A DNA stretch of 64,000 nt from an uncultured Octadecabacter sp. (GCA_937891785.1 CALAGN010000017.1:18535-82534); one strand, 5' to 3'. Shown: positions 1-8,500, counted from the first letter of the stretch. Notes: generated by a model from the letters alone, not told the origin. Made by a program: numbers and translations.

Positions 1-1
1 C

Positions 2-604
2 AAGATCGAGATGCACTTTCTGCCCGATGTTTACGTGCAATGCGAGACCTGCAAAGGCGGGCGTTATAACCGCGAAACATTAGAAGTTCGCTTTAAAGGC
101 AAAAGCATAGCGGACGTTCTTGATATGACAGTTGAAGATGCACAAGCGTTTTTCAAGGCCGTCCCCAGCATCCGTGAAAAGATGGATGCACTGGTGCGGG
201 TCGGCCTTGGCTATATCAAGGTTGGCCAATCCGCGACGACCCTGTCGGGCGGTGAGGCGCAGCGCGTCAAGCTGTCCAAGGAGTTGGCAAAGCGATCAAC
301 TGGACGCACGCTTTATATTTTGGACGAACCCACAACGGGTCTGCATTTCGAGGATACGAAAAAGCTGCTTGAGGTGCTGCACGAGCTAGTCGAGCAGGGC
401 AACTCGGTGATCGTAATCGAACACAATCTGGATGTTGTGAAGACTGCCGATTGGATCATCGACATTGGCCCCGAAGGGGGGGACGGTGGCGGCATGGTCG
501 TGGCTACGGGAACGCCCGAACAGGTGGCTGAAGTGGCCGAAAGCTACACCGGCCATTACCTTAAGCCGATGCTTGCAGCAAAACGGAAAGTGGCGGCCGA
601 GTAA
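2..604 (+). CDS. uvrA: Excinuclease ABC subunit A (3' end of gene)
   Basis: This is the C-terminal part of UvrA, the DNA-damage-recognition ATPase of nucleotide excision repair; its 5' part lies outside the window. The visible 200 residues contain a zinc-finger Cys pair ([13 protein letters not shown]), the ABC signature [15 protein letters not shown], Walker [13 protein letters not shown] and the switch histidine in [11 protein letters not shown]. These are the second nucleotide-binding domain in normal order, and the protein ends at the usual place. The reading frame is open to the window edge. The SOS control expected for uvrA would lie upstream and cannot be judged here. Confidence 0.97.
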   Translation, partial: KIEMHFLPDVYVQCETCKGGRYNRETLEVRFKGKSIADVLDMTVEDAQAFFKAVPSIREKMDALVRVGLGYIKVGQSATTLSGGEAQRVKLSKELAKRSTGRTLYILDEPTTGLHFEDTKKLLEVLHELVEQGNSVIVIEHNLDVVKTADWIIDIGPEGGDGGGMVVATGTPEQVAEVAESYTGHYLKPMLAAKRKVAAE

Positions 605-611
605 GGCCGCC
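592..611 (+). terminator. Possible uvrA terminator hairpin
   Basis: A perfect 7-base inverted repeat (GGCGGCC at 592-598, GGCCGCC at 605-611) straddles the uvrA stop codon and is followed by a T-rich stretch. It lies between two convergent genes only 15 bases apart. There is no clean T run, so the call is moderate. Confidence 0.4.
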
Positions 612-619
612 ATGATTGG

Positions 620-823
620 TTATTTCTTCATTTGGCAGGTGCTAAATCCGAAAACGGAATAGATTGCGCAGCTACCCATCAGACCCGTCGCCAGCGGCAC
701 TATGCCTATCAGATACAGCCAGCGGTATGCGGCATCAGCGTTAAGGAAAAAGCCTGCAAGAAGCGCGACACCAATAACGATGCGCAGGGTACGGTCAATC
801 TGACCAACGTTGTTTTTGAACAT
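620..823 (-). CDS. DUF2892 (YgaP-like) inner-membrane protein
   Basis: A 67-residue protein with two hydrophobic segments (IVIGVALLAGFFL and the YLIGIVPLATGLMGSCAIYS region). The pattern N-V-G-x-x-D-R-x-x-R near the N terminus is the DUF2892 signature of small membrane proteins, also found as the membrane part of YgaP rhodaneses. The function is unknown. An upstream ATG at 832 sits directly on the ribosome-binding site, so the ATG at 823, about 9 bases after AAAGGA, is the better start. It faces uvrA and stands alone. Confidence 0.8.
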   Translation of the reverse strand: MFKNNVGQIDRTLRIVIGVALLAGFFLNADAAYRWLYLIGIVPLATGLMGSCAIYSVFGFSTCQMKK

Positions 824-913
824 GGGGAACATCCTTTTGAGTTACGAGACAATTTTATGCCCAGTGGTGCGACGTGTCAGTGACAAGATCACCAAAGGGG
901 CGTCGATTATTTC

Positions 914-2041
914 CTAAAGGTCGGTGCTGAATTCCGCGATCAGATGAGAGACTACCGCGCGCATTTGATCGGTGTGGCCGTCACCCGCAACTGCCGCCAC
1001 CTGCGCCACTGCACGTTGGCGGTCCGCACTCGTGCCAAGCTTGAGGATATCACGTGCGCCCGTGACTTCGGTTGTGCACTTCAGCGCCTCGGAGTCTTCG
1101 CCGACTAATTCAATCATTTCATCCAGCAGGTCGGCAAACGGCACGATTGCACCACGGCCAAAGTCGATCAGCCCCTCGTTCACACCATAACGTTGTGCAC
1201 GCCAGCGGTTTTCAGCCACAAGAAAATTGTCATATTGGCGCCAACGCTGGTTGTCGCGGCGCAAGCGATAGAGCATCCGGGTCAGGCATTGGATCAATGC
1301 AGCAATCGACAGCGTATGTTCGAGCCGTGGGCCAACATCGCAAATACGGGTCTCAAGCGTCGGGAACCGCGATGAGGGCCGCAAATCCCACCAGATTTTC
1401 GATGAATCCTCGATTACGCCCAGATCGACCAGCGCTTGCACGGACCTGTCGTATTCCCCCCAGCTATCAAGTTGCGGCGGCAACCCGGTGCGCGGCAGAT
1501 TGTCGAACACCGTCAGGCGATACGAGGCCAGCCCAGTGTCTTCGCCCTGCCAGAACGGCGACGAGGTAGAAAGCGCCAGCAAGTGCGGCAGGAAATACGA
1601 CATCTGCCCCATCAGATCGGCGCGTAGCGGATCGTCGTTCAGCCCAACATGAACATGCATCCCGCAGATCAGCATCCGCCGCACAACCCCGCCCAATTCG
1701 ATGCGCAACTGATTATAGCGGTCTTTTTCTGTGTGGTGTTGCTGCTTCCAATCGGCCAGCGGATGGCAGGAAGCGGCGATTGGCGCGAGGTTATAGTTTT
1801 CGGCGACGTCGCGTACGGTTGTGCGCAGATGCTTCAGGTCTTGGCGCGCCTCGTCAATCGTGGCGCAGACGCCGGTGCCAATCTCGATCTGACATTGCAG
1901 GTATTCGGGGCTGACCTGTCCGCCAAGCGCCGCAGTGCATTCCTTCATCATCGCGTCGGGAACCTGTGCAAGCATCAAGCTGTCGCGATCCACGAGAAGG
2001 TATTCCTCCTCGATGCCGATGGTAAAGTCTGGTTCGTTCAT
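914..2041 (-). CDS. YbdK family carboxylate-amine ligase (GCS2-type)
   Basis: A 375-residue protein of the GCS2 superfamily (glutamate-cysteine ligase 2 / YbdK). The N terminus [13 protein letters not shown] carries the acidic metal and ATP-binding motif, [10 protein letters not shown] is the conserved histidine motif, and [13 protein letters not shown] is the later substrate-site motif. YbdK enzymes have weak glutamate-cysteine ligase activity in vitro; the physiological substrate is usually not known. The length matches the family. The start at 2041 is preceded by AAGAG. A cupredoxin gene ends 15 bases upstream on the same strand, so the two may be co-transcribed. Confidence 0.9.
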   Translation of the reverse strand: MNEPDFTIGIEEEYLLVDRDSLMLAQVPDAMMKECTAALGGQVSPEYLQCQIEIGTGVCATIDEARQDLKHLRTTVRDVAENYNLAPIAASCHPLADWKQQHHTEKDRYNQLRIELGGVVRRMLICGMHVHVGLNDDPLRADLMGQMSYFLPHLLALSTSSPFWQGEDTGLASYRLTVFDNLPRTGLPPQLDSWGEYDRSVQALVDLGVIEDSSKIWWDLRPSSRFPTLETRICDVGPRLEHTLSIAALIQCLTRMLYRLRRDNQRWRQYDNFLVAENRWRAQRYGVNEGLIDFGRGAIVPFADLLDEMIELVGEDSEALKCTTEVTGARDILKLGTSADRQRAVAQVAAVAGDGHTDQMRAVVSHLIAEFSTDL

Positions 2042-2056
2042 GATCGCGCTCTTGGG

Positions 2057-2389
2057 TTAGGAGGCGTTAATCACGCCCTGCATCGCGGGGTGAAAGGCGC
2101 ATTTGTAGGGATGCGCACCCACCAACTGAATGGTAATTTCGCCTGTATCGCCATTGTTGAGGCGCCCGGTGTCAAAACTGCCGTCTTCGGCGGTGCCGGT
2201 GTGGGGCGCATTGTCGACATTGCTAAAGACAACGGTGTCACCGACCGCAACATCAAGCGTTTCCGGCGAGAAAGCAAAACCTTCGATGGTGATCGTATGC
2301 GTCGCGGCGTGGGCGCGTGTGCCCATAAGCGCGAGCGGTGCAACAACCAGCCCGCCCAATATGGTCCGTCTGTTCATCTCAATCATCAT
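2057..2389 (-). CDS. Tat-exported cupredoxin (plastocyanin/amicyanin-like)
   Basis: A small periplasmic blue-copper protein. The N terminus MNRRTILGG plus a hydrophobic stretch ending in AHA is a twin-arginine signal peptide. The mature part has the copper ligands expected for amicyanin or pseudoazurin: His in NAPHTGT and the cluster YKCAFHPAMQG (Cys, His, Met). It probably carries electrons in the periplasm; the partner is not visible. The start is set at the ATG at 2389, 5 bases after AAAGGAGG at 2402-2395. An in-frame ATG at 2410 lies upstream of that site and is unlikely to be used. Confidence 0.88.
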   Translation of the reverse strand: MMIEMNRRTILGGLVVAPLALMGTRAHAATHTITIEGFAFSPETLDVAVGDTVVFSNVDNAPHTGTAEDGSFDTGRLNNGDTGEITIQLVGAHPYKCAFHPAMQGVINAS

Positions 2390-2491
2390 CGCAACCTCCT
2401 TTGGGTTCATTTACAGAGTGTGCGGTGGAATGACCCTATGATCAAGGTGTGGTTGGCGCAGGTCACAATTTTGCGACCTGCGCCTGATTGC

Positions 2492-3991
2492 TTATTCCAT
2501 CACTGGGATAGAGAATTCGCCGCCCTCTTTGATGCCCGAGGGCCAGCGTGCGGTGACGGTCTTGGTCTTGGTGTAGAACTTGAACGCGTCAGGCCCGTGC
2601 TGGTTCAGGTCGCCAAAGGCGGATTTTTTCCAACCGCCAAAGGTGTGATAGGCCAGCGGCACGGGGATAGGCACGTTGATGCCAACCATGCCGACCTGCA
2701 CACGCGATGCGAAATCACGCGCGGCGTCACCATCGCGCGTAAAGATCGCGGTGCCGTTGCCGTATTCATGATCGGTCGCCATCGCCAGCGCCTCTTCGTA
2801 GGTTTCAGCGCGCACGGTGGTCAGCACTGGGCCAAAAATTTCCTGCGTGTAGATATCCATGTCGGTGGTCACGTTATCAAACAGGTGTGGGCCGACGAAA
2901 AAGCCATTTTCATAGCCTTGCAGATTGAAATTGCGCCCGTCCACGACCAGTTTTGCGCCTTGGTCGATGCCGGTTTGCACCAGACGCTCGATATTGGCCT
3001 TGGCCGCGGCGGTGACAACGGGGCCGTAATCCACGTCATTGCCCGACGTATATGGGCCGACTTTCAGTGCTTCGATCCGCGGCACCAGCTTTTCGATCAA
3101 ACGATCTGCTGTGTCATTGCCCACGGCCACGGCGACGGAAATCGCCATGCAACGCTCGCCGGCTGCCCCGTATCCGGCGCCGACCAACGCGTCAGCGGCC
3201 TGATCCATGTCCGCATCGGGCATGATGATCATGTGGTTTTTCGCGCCGCCAAAACACTGAACGCGCTTGCCGTTGGAACAGCCGCGCCCGTAGATATATT
3301 CGGCGATCGGCGTGGAACCGACAAAGCCAATCGACATGATGTCAGGATGATCAAGGATTGCATCGACGCTGTCCTTGTCGCCGTTCACGACTTGCAGGAT
3401 GCCCTTGGGCAGGCCCGCTTCTTCAAACAGTTCGGCCAGCATCAGTGGGACCGATGGATCACGTTCGGACGGTTTGAGGATGAATGCATTGCCGCACGCA
3501 ATCGCAGGGGCGAACATCCACATCGGGATCATGGCTGGAAAGTTAAACGGCGTGATGCCGGCGGTGACGCCAAGCGCTTGTTTCATTGAGTAAATATCAA
3601 TTCCGGGGCCTGCGCCATCGGTGAATTCGCCCTTAAGCATTTGTGGCGCACCGATGCAGTATTCTGCGACCTCAAGCCCGCGTTGCACATCGCCTGCGGC
3701 GTCCGGCAGGGTTTTGCCGTGCTCGCGTGACAGTGCCTCGGCGAGCTTGTCCATGTCGCGGTTCAGCAGATCGACGAATTTCATCATAACGCGTGCACGG
3801 CGCTGCGGGTTCACGGCGGCCCAAGCGGGCTGCGCAGCGACGGCGATTGCCACCGCCTTGTCCATTTCGTCGCTGTTGGCGAGCGGTACTTTGGCCTGCA
3901 CCTCGCCTGTGGCGGGGTTAAAGACGTCCGCGAAACGGCCAGACGTGCCTTTGACGTGCGCGCCGCCAATGTAATGGGTCAGTTCTTGCAT
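2492..3991 (-). CDS. mmsA: Methylmalonate-semialdehyde dehydrogenase (CoA-acylating)
   Basis: A 499-residue aldehyde dehydrogenase converting methylmalonate semialdehyde to propionyl-CoA (and malonate semialdehyde to acetyl-CoA) in valine and myo-inositol breakdown. Family marks are the N-terminal IGGAHVKG, the NAD-site motif ITPFNFPAMIPMW, FVGSTPIAEYIY, the catalytic cysteine in GAAGERCMA and the C-terminal FGGWKKSAFGD. The start at 3991 follows an AGGAGG site at normal distance. A LysR gene is divergent 92 bases away and probably regulates it. Other valine-pathway genes are not in the window. Confidence 0.94.
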   Translation of the reverse strand: MQELTHYIGGAHVKGTSGRFADVFNPATGEVQAKVPLANSDEMDKAVAIAVAAQPAWAAVNPQRRARVMMKFVDLLNRDMDKLAEALSREHGKTLPDAAGDVQRGLEVAEYCIGAPQMLKGEFTDGAGPGIDIYSMKQALGVTAGITPFNFPAMIPMWMFAPAIACGNAFILKPSERDPSVPLMLAELFEEAGLPKGILQVVNGDKDSVDAILDHPDIMSIGFVGSTPIAEYIYGRGCSNGKRVQCFGGAKNHMIIMPDADMDQAADALVGAGYGAAGERCMAISVAVAVGNDTADRLIEKLVPRIEALKVGPYTSGNDVDYGPVVTAAAKANIERLVQTGIDQGAKLVVDGRNFNLQGYENGFFVGPHLFDNVTTDMDIYTQEIFGPVLTTVRAETYEEALAMATDHEYGNGTAIFTRDGDAARDFASRVQVGMVGINVPIPVPLAYHTFGGWKKSAFGDLNQHGPDAFKFYTKTKTVTARWPSGIKEGGEFSIPVME

Positions 3992-4020
3992 GGGTGCCTC
4001 CTGTTGCGTTGATTTCATCA

Positions 4021-4081
4021 TAGCCTTGCATTTTTGTTGTGAAAAGCGCCACATTACCAAAATGGCTTTGCATTTTTGTGG
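4021..4081. promoter_or_regulatory. Direct repeats in the mmsA/LysR divergent promoter
   Basis: The 12-base word TTGCATTTTTGT occurs at 4026-4037 and again at 4068-4079. With flanks, 16 of 19 positions match. The copies are 42 bases apart, four helical turns, and lie in the short space between the divergent mmsA and LysR starts. This fits binding of a regulator to one DNA face, possibly the LysR protein; which regulator binds is inference. Confidence 0.5.
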
Positions 4082-4083
4082 GT

Positions 4084-4983
4084 ATGGCGATGAACTGGGA
4101 CGATGTGCGGATATTCTTGGCTGTTGCGCGGGCCGAAAGCCTTTCAGGTGCCGCGCCTGTGTTGCGGATGGATCCGGCGACCTTGGGGCGGCGCATTGCG
4201 CGGCTTGAAGACGCGGTTGGCGGCGCATTGTTCGTGAAATCACCGCAGGGCTATGCGTTGACGGACCTTGGCACGCGGCTGCAGTCCCATGCGACCCGCG
4301 CCGAAGACGCATTGTCGCCCGCGCTGCATGTGCCATCCGGTCGTGGTGGTCTAACGGGGCAAATTCGCATTGGCGCACCGGATGGCTGCGCTAACTTCCT
4401 GCTGCCGCAGGTTTGTGCTGCGATCCAATCCGAAAATCCGGCGCTTGAAATTCAGGTGTTGGCGTTGCCGCGTGTGGTAAACCTGTCCAAACGCGAGGCG
4501 GATATGGCCATCACGGTCAGCCCGCCGGACGCCGGAAGGCTGTCGGTACAGAAGATCACCGATTATCACCTGCATCTTGCCACCACAAAAAATGTGCAAT
4601 ATCAAACTCTTGCCGATCTTCGCGATGAACGGATCGTTGGTTATATCCCCGATATGATCTTTGATAAGGAGCTGGATTATCTGGGCGATATTGGTGCCAC
4701 GGCGGTGCAACTTGCGTCTAATTCCGTGTCTGTGCAGTTGCAAATGCTGCGTCAGGGTGGGGTCGGGATCGTGCATGATTTCGCGATGCCCTTTGCGCCC
4801 GAACTGCATTTCGTGCTGCAAGAGGCGCTGGCGTTAACCCGCGCGTTTTACCTCGTGCGCCACCTTTCGGACCGGCGATCGGAACGCCTAAGCCGATTTG
4901 CTGCGCTGCTGATCGAAGGTTTGCGGCGCGAAGTCACGCAACTTGAAGCTCAGGCGCGCTTGACAGGAGGGGCTAAAAGCTAG
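4084..4983 (+). CDS. LysR family transcriptional regulator, divergent from mmsA
   Basis: A roughly 299-residue LysR-type regulator. The N terminus (MNWDDVRIFLAVARAESLSG onward) is the winged helix-turn-helix, with the recognition part in DPATLGRRIARLED, followed by a co-inducer domain. Two in-frame ATGs at 4084 and 4090 are possible and neither has a strong ribosome-binding site. The divergent layout suggests that it controls mmsA, and the direct repeats between the genes support this. The inducer is unknown. Confidence 0.88.
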   Translation: MAMNWDDVRIFLAVARAESLSGAAPVLRMDPATLGRRIARLEDAVGGALFVKSPQGYALTDLGTRLQSHATRAEDALSPALHVPSGRGGLTGQIRIGAPDGCANFLLPQVCAAIQSENPALEIQVLALPRVVNLSKREADMAITVSPPDAGRLSVQKITDYHLHLATTKNVQYQTLADLRDERIVGYIPDMIFDKELDYLGDIGATAVQLASNSVSVQLQMLRQGGVGIVHDFAMPFAPELHFVLQEALALTRAFYLVRHLSDRRSERLSRFAALLIEGLRREVTQLEAQARLTGGAKS

Positions 4984-5019
4984 GACGCTAGCGCATCCAG
5001 CATTTCAAAGGAGACCGCC

Positions 5020-5454
5020 ATGATCGTGCAACAGATTCTTAAGTCCAAGGCAGATACAGGTGTGCTGACACTTGAACCGGGCGCAAAAGTCTATGAGGCT
5101 GTGGCGCTGCTTTCGCAAAAGCGGATCGGGACGATTGTGGTGTCCAAAGGGGGCAAGTCGCCCGATGGGATTTTGTCGGAACGCGATATTGTCCGCGAAC
5201 TTGGCAAACGTGGTGCGGCCTGTCTGGACGAACCGATTAGCGCGCTGATGACGGCCAATCCGATTTGTTGCGGGCGCAATGATAGCGCTGATAAGGTGTT
5301 GGAAATGATGACGAATGGGCGCTTTCGTCACCTGCCGGTGGTCGAAGATGGCGCAATGATCGGACTTATTTCTATCGGTGATGTGGTCAAGGCGCGGCTG
5401 TCGCAACTTTCGATGGAAAAAGATGCATTGCAAGGCATGATCATGGGGCACTAG
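5020..5454 (+). CDS. CBS-domain protein
   Basis: A 144-residue stand-alone protein made of two CBS domains (about residues 8-62 and 73-130; motifs GILSERDIVREL and GLISIGDVVKARL). Tandem CBS pairs bind adenosine nucleotides and act as energy or redox sensors. The partner of this one is unknown. AAAGGAG precedes the start at a good distance. It lies upstream of coaD in the same direction with a 64-base gap and may share its transcript. Confidence 0.88.
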   Translation: MIVQQILKSKADTGVLTLEPGAKVYEAVALLSQKRIGTIVVSKGGKSPDGILSERDIVRELGKRGAACLDEPISALMTANPICCGRNDSADKVLEMMTNGRFRHLPVVEDGAMIGLISIGDVVKARLSQLSMEKDALQGMIMGH

Positions 5455-5518
5455 CCCCCCTTGCAATCACCAGCGCATTAATGTTGCGTGCCAGATGACA
5501 TAAACGAGGAGGTGCGCC

Positions 5519-6010
5519 ATGCGCGTCGGACTTTATCCAGGTACGTTTGATCCCGTAACCTACGGGCATACCGATATTATTCGCCGCGCTTGTTCGCTGG
5601 TCGACCGATTAGTGATTGGCGTGGCGATCAATCGCGACAAGGGACCGTTGTTCACATTGGAAGAACGGGTGGCGATGATAGAGGCGGAATGTGCCAGCAT
5701 CGCCCAAGAGACCGAAACCGAGATTGTCGCGCATCCGTTTGATAATCTTCTGATCGATTGCGCCCGCGACGTGGGGGCAGCTGTTATCATTCGCGGTCTG
5801 CGAACGGTTTCTGATTTTGAGTATGAATTCCAAATGGTTGGGATGAACCGTTCACTTGATAGTACAATTGAAACTGTGTTCTTGATGGCGGATGCCAAAA
5901 ATCAAGCGATCGCCAGCAAACTGGTTAAGGAAATCGCGCGCCTTGGTGGCGATGTCAGTAAATTTGTGCCCCCCGCGATCAAAGCGGCGCTGATCGAACG
6001 GTTGCGCTAA
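5519..6010 (+). CDS. coaD: Phosphopantetheine adenylyltransferase
   Basis: A 163-residue nucleotidyltransferase that adenylates 4'-phosphopantetheine in the fourth step of coenzyme A synthesis. The N terminus GLYPGTFDPVTYGH contains the TxGH nucleotide motif; VIIRGLRTVSDFEYEFQM and the C-terminal SKLVKEIARLGGDVSKFVP are standard. A GAGGAGG site lies just upstream of the ATG. Length and domain are complete. A terminator for the opposing gap gene follows. Confidence 0.97.
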   Translation: MRVGLYPGTFDPVTYGHTDIIRRACSLVDRLVIGVAINRDKGPLFTLEERVAMIEAECASIAQETETEIVAHPFDNLLIDCARDVGAAVIIRGLRTVSDFEYEFQMVGMNRSLDSTIETVFLMADAKNQAIASKLVKEIARLGGDVSKFVPPAIKAALIERLR

Positions 6011-6013
6011 ACG

Positions 6014-6038
6014 AAAAAGGCCACCCCGAAAGGTGGCC
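6014..6038 (-). terminator. Rho-independent terminator of gap (copy 1)
   Basis: Read on the minus strand, GGCCACC (6038-6032) and GGTGGCC (6025-6019) form a 7-base stem followed by five T (6018-6014), right after the gap stop codon. On the plus strand the same hairpin could also stop coaD transcripts. Confidence 0.8.
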
Positions 6039-6066
6039 CCAAGTAACGCGCTTTAAAGCGTTGTTT

Positions 6067-7071
6067 TTACAGGAATTTGCCCATCGCGACGGCCGTGTCG
6101 GCCATGCGGTTTGAAAAGCCCCATTCGTTGTCATACCACGTCAGGATCCGGCACATATCGCCGCCCATGACCTTGGTCTGATCGGTCGCAAAGATGCTTG
6201 AATGCGGATCATGGTTAAAGTCGCAGCTGACCAGCTTTTTGTCAGTGAACCCAAGGATCCCCTTGAGCGGCCCAGCCTGTGCGGCCGCACGGATCAGATC
6301 GTTGATTTCTTCGATCGTAGTGTCGCGCTTGGCTTCAAATGTCAGATCGACGCAGGACACGTTTGGCGTTGGAACGCGGATCGCAACACCATCAAGGATG
6401 CCGTCCAGTTCTGGCAAGACCAGACCGACGGCCTTGGCTGCACCCGTTGACGTGGGGATCATTGACAAGGCGGCGGCGCGGGCGCGGTAAAGGTCGCTAT
6501 GCATCGTATCCAGAGTTGGCTGATCGCCCGTATAGCTGTGCACTGTGGTCATAAAGCCACGCTTGATACCGATGCTGTCGTTGAGCACCTTTGCCACAGG
6601 GGCAAGACAGTTGGTGGTGCAGGACGCGTTCGAGACGACGATATCATCGGCTGTCAGCAACCCGTCGTTCACACCGTAAACAATTGTTTTATCGGCGTTC
6701 TTACCGGGAGCCGAGATCAGCACGCGGCTGGACCCGTTTTCAATGTGGGCCTGACAGGCTTCCTTGGAGCTGAAGATACCTGTGCACTCCAGCACGATAT
6801 CCACGTCTGCCCATGGCAGATCGGCGGGGTTGCGCAGTGCTGTAACTTTCATCGGGCCACGACCCACGTCGATGGTGTCTTCGGTGGTGGTGACGGGGTG
6901 CGGGAAACGGCCATGAACGCTGTCATACTGAAGCAGATGCGCGTTGGTTTCGACTGGTGCAAGATCGTTGATCGCGACGACTTCAATGTCGGTGCGTCCG
7001 GTTTCGATGATTGCGCGCAGCACGTTGCGCCCGATGCGTCCGAAACCGTTTATTGCTACTTTAACCGCCAT
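6067..7071 (-). CDS. gap: Glyceraldehyde-3-phosphate dehydrogenase, type I (NAD-type)
   Basis: A 334-residue GAPDH interconverting glyceraldehyde-3-phosphate and 1,3-bisphosphoglycerate. The N terminus has [10 protein letters not shown], the catalytic cysteine lies in [12 protein letters not shown], and the C terminus has [11 protein letters not shown]. The adenine-ribose position is VVAINDL, with the Asp typical of NAD preference. The ATG at 7071 follows GAGGGGA; an in-frame ATG at 7107 is upstream of that site. It is the downstream copy of two paralogues separated by a 47-residue gene. A palindromic operator lies 53-66 bases upstream of the start. Confidence 0.95.
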   Translation of the reverse strand: MAVKVAINGFGRIGRNVLRAIIETGRTDIEVVAINDLAPVETNAHLLQYDSVHGRFPHPVTTTEDTIDVGRGPMKVTALRNPADLPWADVDIVLECTGIFSSKEACQAHIENGSSRVLISAPGKNADKTIVYGVNDGLLTADDIVVSNASCTTNCLAPVAKVLNDSIGIKRGFMTTVHSYTGDQPTLDTMHSDLYRARAAALSMIPTSTGAAKAVGLVLPELDGILDGVAIRVPTPNVSCVDLTFEAKRDTTIEEINDLIRAAAQAGPLKGILGFTDKKLVSCDFNHDPHSSIFATDQTKVMGGDMCRILTWYDNEWGFSNRMADTAVAMGKFL

Positions 7072-7107
7072 GGTAATCCCCTCGCGTTGAGAAACTGCAA
7101 CGTCCAC

Positions 7108-7150
7108 GCCAAAATGGCTGAACTGTTGGCGCTAACATCGCGATTTTGGC
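7108..7150. promoter_or_regulatory. Nested palindromic operator upstream of gap copy 1
   Basis: TGTTGGCGCTAACA at 7124-7137 differs by one base from the perfect 14-base palindrome TGTTAGCGCTAACA. It is nested inside a second inverted repeat, GCCAAAAT (7108-7115) and ATTTTGGC (7143-7150), with nearly the same centre. Similar words occur at 8457-8470 and 8487-8500 before the other gap gene. The form (A/T-rich arms, central GCGC) suits a LacI-family repressor. From memory, the carbon regulator CceR of Rhodobacter sphaeroides uses such sites; the assignment is inference. Confidence 0.6.
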
Positions 7151-7179
7151 CAAAAGGTCAACCGCAGATCGCAGATGTC

Positions 7180-7323
7180 CTAACGCCAAAAGGCCACATA
7201 CTCGATCAATTTCATGAATTCGCGTATCAGGAAAAAAAACGCATTCATCTCGAACACATAGTGGTCGAGCACGAAAAATGCTGTGATTAGAACGACAAGC
7301 CAAATAGAGATGATGTTGGTCAT
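7180..7323 (-). CDS. Small membrane protein between the two gap genes (47 residues)
   Basis: An ATG at 7323 opens a 47-codon frame ending at TAG 7180. The product begins MTNIISIWLVVLITAFFVLD, a clear membrane segment, and ends with the charged, aromatic LIEYVAFWR. It is too short for most gene callers. It lies in the 290-base space between the two gap genes, on their strand. No strong ribosome-binding site is seen. I recall short membrane proteins in this position in other Rhodobacterales, but have no name or function for it. Confidence 0.55.
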   Translation of the reverse strand: MTNIISIWLVVLITAFFVLDHYVFEMNAFFFLIREFMKLIEYVAFWR

Positions 7324-7342
7324 GGGGCAGTGTTAGCCGCGC

Positions 7343-7360
7343 TTTTGCCGAATGGCAAAG
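7343..7360 (-). terminator. Hairpin after gap copy 2
   Basis: TTTGCC (7344-7349) and GGCAAA (7354-7359) pair around a four-base loop directly after the stop codon of the upstream gap gene and before the 47-residue gene. It lacks a T run on either strand, so it may be a weak terminator or a processing signal. Confidence 0.4.
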
Positions 7361-7361
7361 G

Positions 7362-8366
7362 TTAGTGCATCAACCGACCCATTGCGCCCGCAACGTCTGC
7401 CATACGCGCACTAAAGCCCCATTCGTTATCATACCATGCCAGCACGCGTACGGTGCGCCCGCCGACGACTTTGGTCTGATCGGGTGCAAATATCGCGGAA
7501 TAAGGCGTGTGGTTAAAATCAATGCTGACCTTTGGCTCGGGATCATAGGACAAAACAGCGCCCATATGGCCAGCGGCGGCTTCGGCAACGGCGGCGTTCA
7601 CATCTGCGACACTGACGTCCCGTGATGCCTCAAATGTCAGATCGACTGCGCTGACGTTGGGTGTGGGCACGCGCATCGCTGTGCCGTCAAGCTTGCCTGC
7701 CAATTCGGGCAGCACTTCGCCTAATGCCTTGGCTGCACCTGTAGAAGTGGGGATCATCGCCATTGCGGCGGCGCGGGCGCGATAAAGGTCGTCGTGACGG
7801 CGATCATGCGTGGGCTGATCACCTGTGTAGCTGTGGATCGTGGTCATGATGCCACGTTCGATGCCAATCGCGTCGTTCAGCACCTTGGCCAGCGGGGCAA
7901 GGCAGTTCGTGGTGCAAGATCCGTTCGAGATCATCCGTTCATCAGCCTGCAAGCTGCGGTGATTAACGCCATAAACGACCGTGCGATCAACGTTAGATGC
8001 AGGGGCCGAGATCAGGACTTTTTTCGCGCCGCGTGTCAGGTGAACGGCGGATTTTTTACCATCGTTGAATTTGCCGGAACATTCCAGAACCACGTCAACG
8101 CCGGACCAATCAAGTTCTTCGGGATTGTAAGTCGACATCATTTCAATCGGCCCGCGGCCCAGATCAAGCGCGCCGTCCTTGACGGTGATGGTGCCACCAA
8201 AGCGCCCATGGATGCTGTCATAGCGCAGTAGGTGGGCGTTGGTTTCCACGGGGCCGGTAGCGTTAATTTTAACAACCTGCACATCGTTGCGCGCAGATTC
8301 AAAAATATGCGCCAGGGTGCAGCGACCGATCCGGCCAAACCCATTGATACCAATTGTTACCGTCAT
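7362..8366 (-). CDS. gap: Glyceraldehyde-3-phosphate dehydrogenase paralogue (NADP-type residues)
   Basis: A 334-residue GAPDH with the catalytic motif [12 protein letters not shown] and the C-terminal [11 protein letters not shown]. Positions that set coenzyme choice differ from the neighbouring copy: VVKINAT replaces the NAD-type Asp-Leu, and the region after SYTGDQPT reads HDRRHDD, placing arginines where NAD-type enzymes have Leu-Pro. This suggests use of NADPH and a gluconeogenic or biosynthetic role (inference). The ATG at 8366 follows GGGGAC. Two operator-like palindromes lie 90-135 bases upstream. Confidence 0.93.
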   Translation of the reverse strand: MTVTIGINGFGRIGRCTLAHIFESARNDVQVVKINATGPVETNAHLLRYDSIHGRFGGTITVKDGALDLGRGPIEMMSTYNPEELDWSGVDVVLECSGKFNDGKKSAVHLTRGAKKVLISAPASNVDRTVVYGVNHRSLQADERMISNGSCTTNCLAPLAKVLNDAIGIERGIMTTIHSYTGDQPTHDRRHDDLYRARAAAMAMIPTSTGAAKALGEVLPELAGKLDGTAMRVPTPNVSAVDLTFEASRDVSVADVNAAVAEAAAGHMGAVLSYDPEPKVSIDFNHTPYSAIFAPDQTKVVGGRTVRVLAWYDNEWGFSARMADVAGAMGRLMH

Positions 8367-8450
8367 GATTGTCCCCGCTTGCCGCATACCTGATATTGCG
8401 GGCGGTATAGGCGGTGCGGGCCACTGGTCAAAGTAAAAAGGTGATATTTG

Positions 8451-8500
8451 CCAACGCGTTAGCGGTAACAGTGCCGGATTACCGCAGGTTGGCGCTAACA
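8451..8500. promoter_or_regulatory. Tandem operator-like palindromes upstream of gap copy 2
   Basis: CGTTAGCGGTAACA (8457-8470) and GGTTGGCGCTAACA (8487-8500) each differ by two bases from TGTTAGCGCTAACA and sit exactly 30 bases apart, about three helical turns. A partly overlapping palindrome, CCAACGCGTTAG, starts at 8451. With the site at 7124-7137 this gives three matches, all next to gap promoters; I noticed no other in the window. The 14-base GC palindrome at 8514-8527 beside them may instead end the DUF4329 gene transcript. Confidence 0.55.

Noticed and set aside
1649..3589. A 646-codon open frame on the plus strand
   Set aside because: It is antisense to ybdK, the cupredoxin and mmsA, has no recognisable domain, and is a product of codon bias in the real genes.
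7061..7303. An 80-codon minus-strand frame overlapping the gap copy 1 start
   Set aside because: It runs through the operator and into gap in another frame, with no conserved features; the 47-residue frame in the same area is better.
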